From Deltaproteobacteria bacterium (GTDB lineage Bacteria; Desulfobacterota; SM23-61), in assembly GCA_029857975.1 (NCBI GenBank), contig JAOUFX010000014.1, positions 1-14,921 on the forward strand: a stretch of 14,921 nucleotides of DNA. Reading direction: 5' to 3'. Under the pieces are notes generated by a model. That model saw only the letters and a list, made by a program, of their open reading frames with translations. It had not been told where the DNA came from and ran no database searches. Both the position numbers and the translations under genes were made by a program. This document shows positions 8,201 to 14,610 of the stretch, piece by piece. Position 1 is the stretch's first letter; each line of letters starts with the position of its first letter.

Positions 8201-8413
8201 TCAGCGATTGATGCGAGCGAATCCGTCCTCCAGGTTCACGGTGGCCTCAAAGGATGAGACCATTTTAAAACAGGGCTCACAGATGGGGAAATGGATAACT
8301 TTGTGGTCCACTTCCAGTTGTAGGCTTACCCCTTTTTCGTTGAAAACCTTTCCGCAGTAAGCGCAGCTGGGGTTTTTCAGCAAAGGTTCTTTGCTCAGTT
8401 TGAGTTCCATCAT
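8201..8413 (-). CDS. Small zinc-ribbon-like protein with two CxxC motifs
   Basis: Protein of 70 residues with Cys17-x-x-Cys20 and Cys45-x-x-Cys48 (CAYC and CEPC) about 25 residues apart, the spacing of a zinc ribbon or treble-clef knuckle. His37 and His41 between them could also bind metal. GGAGG lies 10 bases before the first of two ATGs. I do not recognise a named family. It lies between the radical SAM gene (73 bases upstream, with a dispersed repeat in the gap) and the M18 peptidase (61 bases downstream), so co-transcription is likely but a functional link is not shown. A structural zinc site is the safest reading. Confidence 0.75.
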   Translation of the reverse strand: MMELKLSKEPLLKNPSCAYCGKVFNEKGVSLQLEVDHKVIHFPICEPCFKMVSSFEATVNLEDGFARINR

Positions 8414-8437
8414 CTCGTTTTTTCCTCCTTTTAAATT

Positions 8438-8479
8438 ATATCTGGGTTTATCTGCGTAAATCTGCGTCCTATAAAATTA
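8438..8479. repeat. ATCTGCG dispersed repeat, copy 1
   Basis: About 40 bases built of three roughly 10-base units starting ATCTG (ATCTGGGTTT, ATCTGCGTAA, ATCTGCGTCC), followed by TAT-AAATT. Near-identical copies lie at 10200-10240 and 11104-11145 in the same orientation. This copy occupies the gap between the radical SAM gene and the small CxxC gene. Confidence 0.75.
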
Positions 8480-8486
8480 TGTTTTC

Positions 8487-9863
8487 TCATTTAGCCATTT
8501 TTCTCAACTCACCGTAAGGTCCCCGTTCAAAGGGAGCGGAATCCGGGCTTTGTTCGGACCACAGGGCATCCGCTAATTTACCATAAGTCAAGGCATACCG
8601 GTCCAGATCACCGGCGAATTGGGTGAGAATGCCTTCGGCACCCGAGTGGGTAGGATGAGCGCCGGATTGCCTGATTACCTCGCGCAGAATATGCGGATGG
8701 TCGATGACCATACAGGGCCGGTAATAATTTACCGAATAGGGTTGGCGTTGGCGGATGCTGTGGAAAAATGGGGAGTTTAAAATTTCCGCCAGGGACTTTT
8801 CTTTGATGTTGTCCAGGGCAAAATGGACGAATACGCAGGGTTCGACATTTCCGTTGGCGGTAATGTGCAAATAGCGGTCCCCGGCAATGCACCCCCCTAC
8901 CAGCGGTCCATCATTCCAGAAATCGGCTAAGATAATGGGTAAATTCGGGCGCATCTCGATGAGACGCTTCCTCCGGTAGATCCGCTGTTCAGGGGTGGGC
9001 ATGAGATCAAGGTCCGGTTTTTTACCGATGGGGAGGTAGTTAAAATACCAGCCCATAAAACATCCCTGGTCGATCCAGAACTTCACGAACTCGTCGCTGC
9101 AAATCAATTCATTGTTCTGGCGGGTGGCGGTTGCCGAAAATCCGAAAAGAACTCCGGCTTGCCGCAACCCGGCCATGGCGGCAAGCACTTTCTTAAAGCT
9201 CCCCGGGCCACGGCGGGCGTCCGTGGCTTTTTCCCAGCCTTCCACGCTGACTGCCGGCAGAACATTCCCCAGCCTGGAGAGAACCCTGGCCATCTGCTCA
9301 TCGATGAGCGTGCCGTTGGTGTAAACCTGGAAGTAGACATCGCTGTGAGCGGCAAAAATATCCAGGAGATCCTCCCTCATAAAAGGTTCTCCCCCCGAGA
9401 TCGTGATAAAATAGATGCCCATCTCTTTGGCTTCCTGAAGAAGGTGATGGATGAGGGGTGTCTCCAACTCCTCCCTCTTGTTATAATCCCCGGCATAACA
9501 GCCATAACAATTCAGGTTACATCGCATGGTTGGGCTGATTACTAAAAAGAAAGGTGGGTAGAATCCATATCGGGACTTAAACTCGTCCCTCCTGGGGGTG
9601 GCGGTGATGAACTCGTTGACGATGAGGTTTTCAGCAAACTTGGCCAGACATTCCTTGGAACACCGACCGATGGCCCTCTGGATGTGGAGGAGAAGACTTT
9701 TAAGGAAATCTCGGCCCTCCGGATAATAGGAAACCGCATCCAGGCCTTTTTGAACCAAGGGAAATCCCAGGAGCCTTTGCTCGCTAATGTGGGGTAAAAT
9801 TTTGAGGATGGCCTTGGCGGTCTGGACCGCAGCCATTTTTTTCACTTTCGCTTGAACTTTCAT
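8487..9863 (-). CDS. Radical SAM enzyme with SPASM-like C-terminal Cys region
   Basis: Protein of 458 residues. The SAM [4Fe-4S] motif is CNLNCYGCY with Cys115, Cys119 and Cys122, followed by the SAM-contact motif SGGEP (156-160). The barrel continues through VYTNGT and VSVEGW. Past the barrel, Cys325 (GGCIAG), Cys343 (EPCVF) and Cys384 (YRPC) form a SPASM-like region with fewer cysteines than a full two-cluster SPASM, so it may hold a single auxiliary cluster. The 100 residues before the cluster are helical with no clear domain. SPASM enzymes often modify peptides or proteins, but I see no precursor-peptide gene beyond a doubtful 14-codon ORF just upstream. The ATG has AAGGAG 11 bases upstream. 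Two small downstream genes may share its transcript. Confidence 0.9.
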   Translation of the reverse strand: MKVQAKVKKMAAVQTAKAILKILPHISEQRLLGFPLVQKGLDAVSYYPEGRDFLKSLLLHIQRAIGRCSKECLAKFAENLIVNEFITATPRRDEFKSRYGFYPPFFLVISPTMRCNLNCYGCYAGDYNKREELETPLIHHLLQEAKEMGIYFITISGGEPFMREDLLDIFAAHSDVYFQVYTNGTLIDEQMARVLSRLGNVLPAVSVEGWEKATDARRGPGSFKKVLAAMAGLRQAGVLFGFSATATRQNNELICSDEFVKFWIDQGCFMGWYFNYLPIGKKPDLDLMPTPEQRIYRRKRLIEMRPNLPIILADFWNDGPLVGGCIAGDRYLHITANGNVEPCVFVHFALDNIKEKSLAEILNSPFFHSIRQRQPYSVNYYRPCMVIDHPHILREVIRQSGAHPTHSGAEGILTQFAGDLDRYALTYGKLADALWSEQSPDSAPFERGPYGELRKMAK

Positions 9864-9949
9864 TCTGAAAAACGCTCCTTACCGTGTAGCCAAAACCACT
9901 TCATTTTTTCGCGGGAGGGGGAAATTTCTTCCCTCCAAAATAAATTTTA

Positions 9950-10180
9950 CCTAAATTGAGCGATTTTTTTAAACCACAGAGAACGCAGGGAATAGTTTCA
10001 TATTTAAAAAATAATATAAAATCAGTTTCTTATCTGTGCTCTCATGTAATAAATACGCCAGCCAAAATATTGTATTGTTATCACTTAATGAGTGCACAGA
10101 GTAAAGCAAAGAAAAGGGGGTAATTCCTTATTTTACCTCAAATTTCCTCTGTGCCCTCTGTGGTGAATCGCCTTTTTTTT
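9950..10180. repeat. CACAGAG-type inverted-repeat element, copy A
   Basis: Begins CCTAAATTGAGCGATT and ends GTGAATCGCC plus a run of eight T. The ends are inverted: GCGATT (9960-9965) and CCACAGAG (9974-9981) on the left match CTCTGTGG (10156-10163) and AATCGCC (10166-10172) on the right. The interior is AT-rich and non-coding, with another GCACAGAGTAAAGCA segment. A second copy aligns along its length at 11916-12267. It resembles a small non-autonomous (MITE-like) repeat; no transposase is seen. The rest of the 396-base gap 9864-10259 holds an ATCTGCG repeat and a short GGAGGG/CCCTCC hairpin near 9914-9936. Confidence 0.7.
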
Positions 10181-10199
10181 GGTTTTAATTAATTTCTTC

Positions 10200-10240
10200 T
10201 ATCTGCGGCGATCTGCGTAAATCTGCGTCCTATGAAATTT
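10200..10240. repeat. ATCTGCG dispersed repeat, copy 2
   Basis: Same unit order as the copy at 8438, with ATCTGCGGCG in first place and then the identical ATCTGCGTAA and ATCTGCGTCC units. It ends TATGAAATT and stands between element copy A and the 3' end of plsC. Confidence 0.75.
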
Positions 10241-10259
10241 ATCCTGACGATCCCCCCCA

Positions 10260-10964
10260 TCAAGACCGGCTCAGATTTTTGATTAAAATATTGCGCACTC
10301 GTGCGGAGAGCTCCCCTTCCTTTTCGGTGGGGATACCGGCAGTTTCAACGGGCGGATCAATGATGATCTGGACATTTCCCGGAGAAATGCGCCAGTCGCC
10401 CTTCGGCATGATTCTTCTCGTACCGCAGATCGTAATCGGCAGAATGGGAGCCTGGGATTTGAGGGCGATGAGAAAGAGCCCTTTTTTGAAGGGCTGGAGG
10501 TTGCCATCCAGGCTGCGGGTTCCTTCCGGAAAAATCATGACCGAAACGCCGTTTTTAATTTTCTCGGCCGCTTGGAGCATGCTGCGGTAAGCTTTTTTGG
10601 GACTCTCGCGTTCGATGGCAATGTAACCGATGCGGGACATGGCCCATCCCATAAACGGGGCACGGAACAGCTCGGCCTTGGCGATCCAGCGAAACTGGAT
10701 CGGAAGATACCCCAGGAAGGCAAAGATGTCGAAGTTACTCTGGTGATTCGATGCCAGGATGTAGCTTTTTTGGGGGTCGAGGTTTTCCAGGCCCTGAATC
10801 TTCACCGTTGTGCCCGTAGTGACAAGCTGAATCTTGCCCCAGAGGCGGGCAATCAGATGGGGAAGATTTCCGGTGGAGTCGAAAAGGGAGAGAAAAATCG
10901 CCACCGTCCCCAAAAACACCGTAGAAACCAGCAAGACCATCCAGGCAAAAAGCGTCCGGAGCAT
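10260..10964 (-). CDS. plsC: 1-acyl-sn-glycerol-3-phosphate acyltransferase (PlsC-like)
   Basis: Adds an acyl chain to lysophosphatidic acid to give phosphatidic acid at the inner membrane. The catalytic H-x4-D motif reads NHQSNFD (His74 and Asp79 counting from the chosen start). The acceptor-binding FPEGTRS motif follows, and an N-terminal membrane helix (MLRTLFAWMVLLVSTVFL) anchors it. The chosen ATG at 10964 has AAGG upstream and gives 234 residues, a normal length. The longest ORF starts at TTG 11030, but that TTG is the first half of a near-consensus promoter, so a transcript from it could not include the longer start. An ATG at 11006 overlaps the -10 box and is excluded for the same reason. 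It is divergent from ssb. Acyl acceptor specificity is inferred from the family. Confidence 0.9.
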   Translation of the reverse strand: MLRTLFAWMVLLVSTVFLGTVAIFLSLFDSTGNLPHLIARLWGKIQLVTTGTTVKIQGLENLDPQKSYILASNHQSNFDIFAFLGYLPIQFRWIAKAELFRAPFMGWAMSRIGYIAIERESPKKAYRSMLQAAEKIKNGVSVMIFPEGTRSLDGNLQPFKKGLFLIALKSQAPILPITICGTRRIMPKGDWRISPGNVQIIIDPPVETAGIPTEKEGELSARVRNILIKNLSRS

Positions 10965-11001
10965 CGGTTCATGACCCTTAAAAATCGATGGAATAATTCT
11001 A

Positions 11002-11030
11002 TTCATACTCGATTCAGAGTAGGCTGTCAA
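11002..11030 (-). promoter_or_regulatory. Sigma-70-type promoter for plsC
   Basis: A perfect -35 TTGACA (11030-11025), a spacer of exactly 17 bases, and -10 TATGAA (11007-11002). The transcript would begin near 10995, about 30 bases before ATG 10964. The promoter overlaps the apparent TTG start of the longer ORF. Confidence 0.65.
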
Positions 11031-11062
11031 TGTTGCTTTTTTCAGGGCTTATGAATAAAGCC

Positions 11063-11090
11063 TTGACTTCCTTCCTTTGAATGATAAAAT
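11063..11090 (+). promoter_or_regulatory. Sigma-70-type promoter for ssb
   Basis: -35 TTGACT (11063-11068), 16-base spacer, -10 TAAAAT (11085-11090). The start point would be near 11097, giving a leader of about 230 bases before the ssb start. That leader contains an ATCTGCG repeat and the 165-base inverted-repeat element. Confidence 0.5.
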
Positions 11091-11103
11091 TCCTTAAAAA
11101 ATA

Positions 11104-11145
11104 AATATCTGTGTTTATCTGCGCAAATCTGCGTCCTATTAAATT
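11104..11145. repeat. ATCTGCG dispersed repeat, copy 3
   Basis: Third copy, with units ATCTGTGTTT, ATCTGCGCAA and ATCTGCGTCC, then TATTAAATT. Its last five bases overlap the left end of the inverted-repeat element that follows. Confidence 0.75.
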
Positions 11146-11305
11146 TGATGGACTCGTGAAAAGTCATAATTTGGATGGCAATGTAAAAAGCTCCAGATGC
11201 AAGGCGCGCCAATCCTGAGGAGTGAGGCGTACTTACAGGTACGCCGCAACGACGAAGGATGCAGCGCAACGCCGCAGATGGACTTTTTACGAAGCCATCA
11301 AATTT
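11141..11305. repeat. 165-bp element with 25-bp inverted terminal repeats
   Basis: The left end (11141-11165, starting AAATTTGATGG and ending AAAAGTC) and the right end (11281-11305, starting GACTTTTTACG and ending CATCAAATTT) are inverted copies with 22 of 25 positions matching. The centre holds GGCGTAC-TTACAG-GTACGCC, a perfect 7-bp stem with a 6-base loop, flanked by further imperfect complementarity (ATCCT with AGGAT, GCGC with GCGC). The whole could fold into one long hairpin as RNA. An open frame crosses it into ssb, but it is not protein-like. Elements with this kind of end and core are, as I recall, multicopy in deltaproteobacterial genomes. Confidence 0.75.
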
Positions 11306-11328
11306 TACGCCGGAGAGGGAGGGCATCA

Positions 11329-11742
11329 GTGGTCAATAAAGTTATTCTCATCGGTCGTCTGGGGGCGGATCCGGAAATTCGTTATACCCCCAGCGGGGCG
11401 GAAGTAGCCACCTTTCGGATGGCTACCAGTGAATCGTGGACCAATAAGAGCGGCGAGAAAGAGGAGCGGACCGAATGGCACCGCATCGTTGCCTGGAGGG
11501 GGTTAGCCAAGATATGCGGTGAATATCTGAGTAAGGGGAAGCTGGTTTACATTGAAGGCCGGTTGAGGACCCGTTCCTGGGAAGACCGGGATGGAAATAA
11601 ACGGTCCACCACGGAAATCGAAGCCACGGAAATGAAGATGCTTGGTGGAATTGGGGAGCAAAAAAGCAAAGTTAAAGACAAAGACACCGAGGGGGATTTT
11701 TCCCCCCCGCCGCAGAAGGATGAAGAGGATATTCCTTTCTGA
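11329..11742 (+). CDS. ssb: Single-stranded DNA-binding protein
   Basis: Protein of 137 residues. The OB fold (about 1-105) begins [19 protein letters not shown] and includes WHRIVAW and the [11 protein letters not shown] strand with the DNA-stacking aromatics. A short charged linker leads to the tip DEEDIPF, the conserved acidic peptide that recruits replication and repair partners. The start is GTG 11329, with GAGAGGGAGGG just upstream; the frame is open further 5' but runs through a non-coding inverted-repeat element. It forms tetramers on single-stranded DNA in replication, recombination and repair. It stands alone here, without the rpsF/rpsR neighbours seen in many genomes, and is divergent from plsC. 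Confidence 0.96.
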   Translation: MVNKVILIGRLGADPEIRYTPSGAEVATFRMATSESWTNKSGEKEERTEWHRIVAWRGLAKICGEYLSKGKLVYIEGRLRTRSWEDRDGNKRSTTEIEATEMKMLGGIGEQKSKVKDKDTEGDFSPPPQKDEEDIPF

Positions 11743-11915
11743 ATGAAAAATCATGTTAACCCTGTTGGTGCATTTAATTCAATGTTCGTAATCATGAAAC
11801 CTTTGCCCGTGGGGTGGCGAACCTTAACTCGGGGTTATTCGCTGGATCACTCTAAAGGTTACTTTTAAAGGTACCATAAAAATGGAATAAATCGTATCTT
11901 GATAAAAATATAAGG

Positions 11916-12267
11916 CCTAAATTGAGCGATTTTTTTTACACCACAGAGATCTCAGAGAATAATTTCATAGTTAAAAAACAAAATAAGCTCAATATTTTCT
12001 CTGTGTTCTCAGGTAATAAATTCGTTAGATAGAATATGGTGTTGTTTTCACTTAACGAGGGCACAGAGTAAAGCAGAGAAAAGGAGTTTATTTCCTGGTT
12101 TTATCTTAATTTTCCTCTATACTACTAACGTTCAAATTCTAGAAATTTTGTTAAACAATCCCCCCCACCCTATCCCTCTCCCTCGGAGGGGGGAGGGGTG
12201 GGAGGGGGTGATTTCTTTTGGTTGCGGCACTGCCGCGCTGGGCCCTCTGTGGTGAATCGCCTTTTTT
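11916..12267. repeat. CACAGAG-type element, copy B, interrupted
   Basis: Aligns with copy A in the same orientation: CCTAAATTGAGCGATT at the left (11916), CACCACAGAG, the GGGCACAGAGTAAAGCAGAGAAAAGG middle part, and GGCCCTCTGTGG plus TGAATCGCC at the right, then a T-run. Copy A reads CCTCTGTGCCCTCTGTGG across the junction. Here the sequence breaks after CCTCT (12118) and resumes at GCCCTCTGTGG (12242), with about 123 unrelated bases between. No obvious target duplication brackets the insert. The region 11743-11915 before it holds no gene or clear signal. Confidence 0.65.
12159..12208. repeat. C-rich/G-rich palindrome with G-quadruplex motif
   Basis: A C-rich arm (12159-12182) and a G-rich arm (12185-12208) form an imperfect palindrome with almost no loop. 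The G arm is G6-A-G4-T-G3-A-G5 (12188-12208): four G-tracts joined by single-base loops, the strongest class of quadruplex motif. It lies in the insert within element copy B, about 120 bases before the polyprenyl synthase start. A GCGGCA-C-TGCCGC mini-palindrome follows at 12224-12236. Confidence 0.65.
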
Positions 12268-12324
12268 AGGTAAGGATTATTCAACTGGATCCTTAGGCAA
12301 CAACAGGATTAAGGAGAAGGTTTT

Positions 12325-13299
12325 TTGAATGTCGAGCAAGCGATAGATTTAGTCGCGGAAGAGATGAAGGCTGTAGAAGCAGAGATGGTCAAAAACCTCC
12401 TCTCCGAAATCACCATGATTCCCACGGTAAGCCGATACCTCATTGCCAGCGGGGGGAAGCGATTTCGCCCTATCCTCTTGCTGCTCTGCGCGCACCTTTG
12501 TGGTTACCGCGGACCGCGAGCCGCTCCTTTGGCCAGCACCATCGAATACATCCATACCGCTACTCTGCTCCATGATGATGTAGTGGATCGAGCTTTCGTC
12601 CGGCGAGGGATGGCTTCGGCCAACTCGGTGTGGGGCGATGGGGCAAGTGTGCTGGTGGGAGATTTTTTGTTTACCAAATCCTTTTCCTTGATCGTGCAGG
12701 ATGGCAACCTGCGTATCTTAGAAGTTGTTTCCGGAGCCACCACCCGCATGGCCGAAGGGGAGGTTATGCAGATGGTTAAGATGGGAGACCCGGCCATTAC
12801 GGAAAAGGAATATTATTATGTAGTGACCAATAAAACGGCCGTACTCATTTCTGCCGCTTGTCAGATGGGAGGAATTCTCGGCACCGCTTCACCGGATAAA
12901 GAAGGGGCCTTGGCTGATTTTGGGCTCAATTTGGGGATTGCTTTTCAATTGATGGATGATACGTTGGATTACATATCCGTCAAAGAAACCCTGGGAAAAG
13001 CCATAGGCCAGGATCTCAACGAAGGGAAAATTACTCTGCCACTGATTCAGGTTTTAAAAGTCTGTTCCCCGGCAGAAAAAGAGCGCCTGAGGCAGATTAT
13101 TCGGGACCGGGACCGTCGGGAAGTGGATCTGGAGTATGTTATGAAGGTCGTAAAAGACTGCGGGGGAATTGAATACACGATCCAGGCCGCCGAGAATTTT
13201 ATAAAAAAGGCTAAAAATTCTCTCTCGCCCTTTCCAATTTCCAGAGAAAAAGAGGCGCTTCAGACCCTTGCGGATTACTCCATCCGGCGAAAATGGTAA
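12325..13299 (+). CDS. Long-chain polyprenyl diphosphate synthase
   Basis: Trans-isoprenyl diphosphate synthase of 324 residues that extends an allylic diphosphate with isopentenyl diphosphate units; the product would be a quinone side chain or similar lipid. Landmarks are GGKRFRP (43-49), the first Asp-rich motif LLHDDVVD (Asp84, Asp85, Asp88) and the second motif LMDDTLD (Asp211, Asp212, Asp215). The fifth residue before the first Asp motif is Ala79, the small residue that in this family leaves the chain tunnel open, so a long product (octaprenyl-like) is favoured over farnesyl. The start is TTG 12325 with AAGGAGAAGG four bases upstream. An ATG at 12329 is out of frame. Menaquinone use fits the presumed lineage but is inference. 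I see no clear promoter; the upstream 582 bases are repeat-filled. Confidence 0.93.
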   Translation: MNVEQAIDLVAEEMKAVEAEMVKNLLSEITMIPTVSRYLIASGGKRFRPILLLLCAHLCGYRGPRAAPLASTIEYIHTATLLHDDVVDRAFVRRGMASANSVWGDGASVLVGDFLFTKSFSLIVQDGNLRILEVVSGATTRMAEGEVMQMVKMGDPAITEKEYYYVVTNKTAVLISAACQMGGILGTASPDKEGALADFGLNLGIAFQLMDDTLDYISVKETLGKAIGQDLNEGKITLPLIQVLKVCSPAEKERLRQIIRDRDRREVDLEYVMKVVKDCGGIEYTIQAAENFIKKAKNSLSPFPISREKEALQTLADYSIRRKW

Positions 13300-13302
13300 A
13301 AC

Positions 13303-13418
13303 AATAAAGGGTTCAAGGATCCGAGGGTTCAAGGGTTAAAGAATGAAAAGGACCCAGTGGTTTTTTTATTCTTTTCACGTGACCCCTAGACCACTGAGCC
13401 CTGGAACCCAACCCTATT
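13303..13418. repeat. GGGTTCAAGG-type repeat region between convergent genes
   Basis: GGGTTCAAGG occurs at 13309-13318 and 13325-13334, a period of 16. Further on are inverted pairs TGAAAAG/CTTTTCA (13344-13350 and 13371-13377) and CAGTGG/CCACTG (13355-13360 and 13391-13396), with T7 in the loop, then GGAACCCAACCC, which is complementary in part to the left repeats. It fills the whole gap between the polyprenyl synthase and P1 peptidase stops and could end transcription from both sides, but a clean intrinsic terminator is not seen. Confidence 0.5.
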
Positions 13419-14393
13419 TCAATCTTGGTTTAAATCACGGTAAGCCGGAAGGAGTCCCAGCCCGTCAGCGGTTTGGATGGCGCGAAGGACCGCCGTAACT
13501 AAAACTTCTTCAGCCACCAAGCCGATCATATTCACATCAACAGATAAATCGCCGGCGGAAAGCGCAAAGACCAAATCCCCATCCACTGTGGAGTGGATAG
13601 GCACAATGACGCGAGCAAATCCACTTTGAGCCATCTGAGCAACCTTGGTGGCTTGTCGCTTGGACAGCTTAGCGTTCGTGGCCACAACTCCCAGAGTCGT
13701 ATTCTGGAAACCGGTCTCGCGCCGGGGCAGGGAAAATCCTCCCTTGATCATGGCGGCCGAATCGATAAAACGCCCGGGGTTGGCGGGATCTCTTGCACCC
13801 GCAAGGGTCTTTCTCGTTTCCAGATCGATAACATCGCCAAAGGCATTAACAGCAGCGAGAGCGGCTACAATGACTCCACCGGCTGTGGTCTTGGCTGACG
13901 TTCCAACACCGCCTTTAGTGGCCAGATTGATTCCGAGGAGTTTTCCGACGCTCGCTCCGGTTCCAACTCCTACGCTTCCTTCGACAATGATCCCGGATTG
14001 GCTGTTTAGGCAGGCCCGGTAGCCCATCTCTTTGTCTGGTCGCACCCGGCCATCTCCCAAACCCAAGTCATAGATGATGGCGGTGGGCACGATGGGGACT
14101 TTAGCCGCTGAAGTCTGGTAACCGATGGATTTTTCTTCAAGGAATTTCATAACCCCGCCAGAAGCGTCCAAACCAAAGGCACTCCCGCCGGAAAGAAGGA
14201 CAGCATGCACTTCATCAACCCAGTGGGAGGCATGAAGGGAGTCGGTCTGACGGGTTCCCGCTGCAGACCCCCGGATATCCACTCCTCCTACCGTTCCTGG
14301 AGGGCATAGGACAACGGTGCATCCAGTGGCTGCTTTTAAATCTTGAGCGTGTCCGACCTTGAAGCCGGGAACATCGGTAAGGGCGTTGTTCAT
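13419..14393 (-). CDS. P1 family (S58, DmpA-like) aminopeptidase
   Basis: N-terminal-nucleophile peptidase that cuts itself into two chains to become active; the family releases N-terminal residues from short peptides, amides or beta-peptides. Seen here are TDVPGFKVGHAQD near the start, GGVDIRGSAAGTRQTD, LLSGGSAFGLDASGGV, a GVGTSAKTTAGG loop, and NTTLGVVATNA, where DmpA places its self-cleavage site and nucleophile. In this protein the candidate nucleophile is Thr (Thr232 or Thr233 from the chosen start) rather than Ser. The longest ORF starts at TTG 14453, but that TTG is part of a -35 box. ATG 14393 has GGGAG nine bases upstream, while ATG 14402 directly touches it, so I chose 14393 (324 aa). 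It has no signal peptide, so is probably cytosolic. Confidence 0.9.
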   Translation of the reverse strand: MNNALTDVPGFKVGHAQDLKAATGCTVVLCPPGTVGGVDIRGSAAGTRQTDSLHASHWVDEVHAVLLSGGSAFGLDASGGVMKFLEEKSIGYQTSAAKVPIVPTAIIYDLGLGDGRVRPDKEMGYRACLNSQSGIIVEGSVGVGTGASVGKLLGINLATKGGVGTSAKTTAGGVIVAALAAVNAFGDVIDLETRKTLAGARDPANPGRFIDSAAMIKGGFSLPRRETGFQNTTLGVVATNAKLSKRQATKVAQMAQSGFARVIVPIHSTVDGDLVFALSAGDLSVDVNMIGLVAEEVLVTAVLRAIQTADGLGLLPAYRDLNQD

Positions 14394-14424
14394 ATTTTCC
14401 ATCTCCCTGATTTTTATTAAAATA

Positions 14425-14453
14425 TTTCTACATCCATCATCTAAAGAAGTCAA
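14425..14453 (-). promoter_or_regulatory. Sigma-70-type promoter for the P1 peptidase
   Basis: -35 TTGACT (14453-14448), 17-base spacer, -10 TAGAAA (14430-14425). Transcript start would be near 14418, about 25 bases before ATG 14393. It is back to back with the mltG promoter. Confidence 0.5.
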
Positions 14454-14506
14454 TATCCTGTTTCTTCTTGAATATCTGCTATATCCTATTCAGTGGCTAA
14501 AAAGGC

Positions 14507-14535
14507 TTGACGCATTGAGAAAGGGCTTTTACAAT
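14507..14535 (+). promoter_or_regulatory. Sigma-70-type promoter for mltG
   Basis: -35 TTGACG (14507-14512), a spacer of exactly 17 bases, -10 TACAAT (14530-14535); each box matches consensus at five of six bases. The start point near 14542 leaves a leader of about 70 bases before ATG 14611. Confidence 0.65.
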
Positions 14536-14610
14536 CTAATAAAACCCCATTGAGCCTTAATTTTCAGTGCCGTAACTATTCCTTGGAAGCAAACCGGTTG
14601 GTCTTTAAAG

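Noticed and set aside
9914..9936. GGAGGG/CCCTCC hairpin as a terminator or riboswitch before the radical SAM gene
   Set aside because: The stem is short, followed by A rather than T on the minus strand, and no known riboswitch core is visible.
10572..11054. 160-residue plus-strand open frame opposite plsC
   Set aside because: It is antisense to an acyltransferase with intact catalytic motifs and shows no recognisable domain or ribosome site.
8438..11145. ATCTGCG repeats as a CRISPR array
   Set aside because: The copies are kilobases apart, have no regular spacers, and no cas genes are present.
11197..11328. N-terminal extension of SSB from an upstream start
   Set aside because: The extension is encoded by the inverted-repeat element, is not conserved-looking, and GTG 11329 has a strong ribosome site and begins the canonical VNKVILIGR fold.
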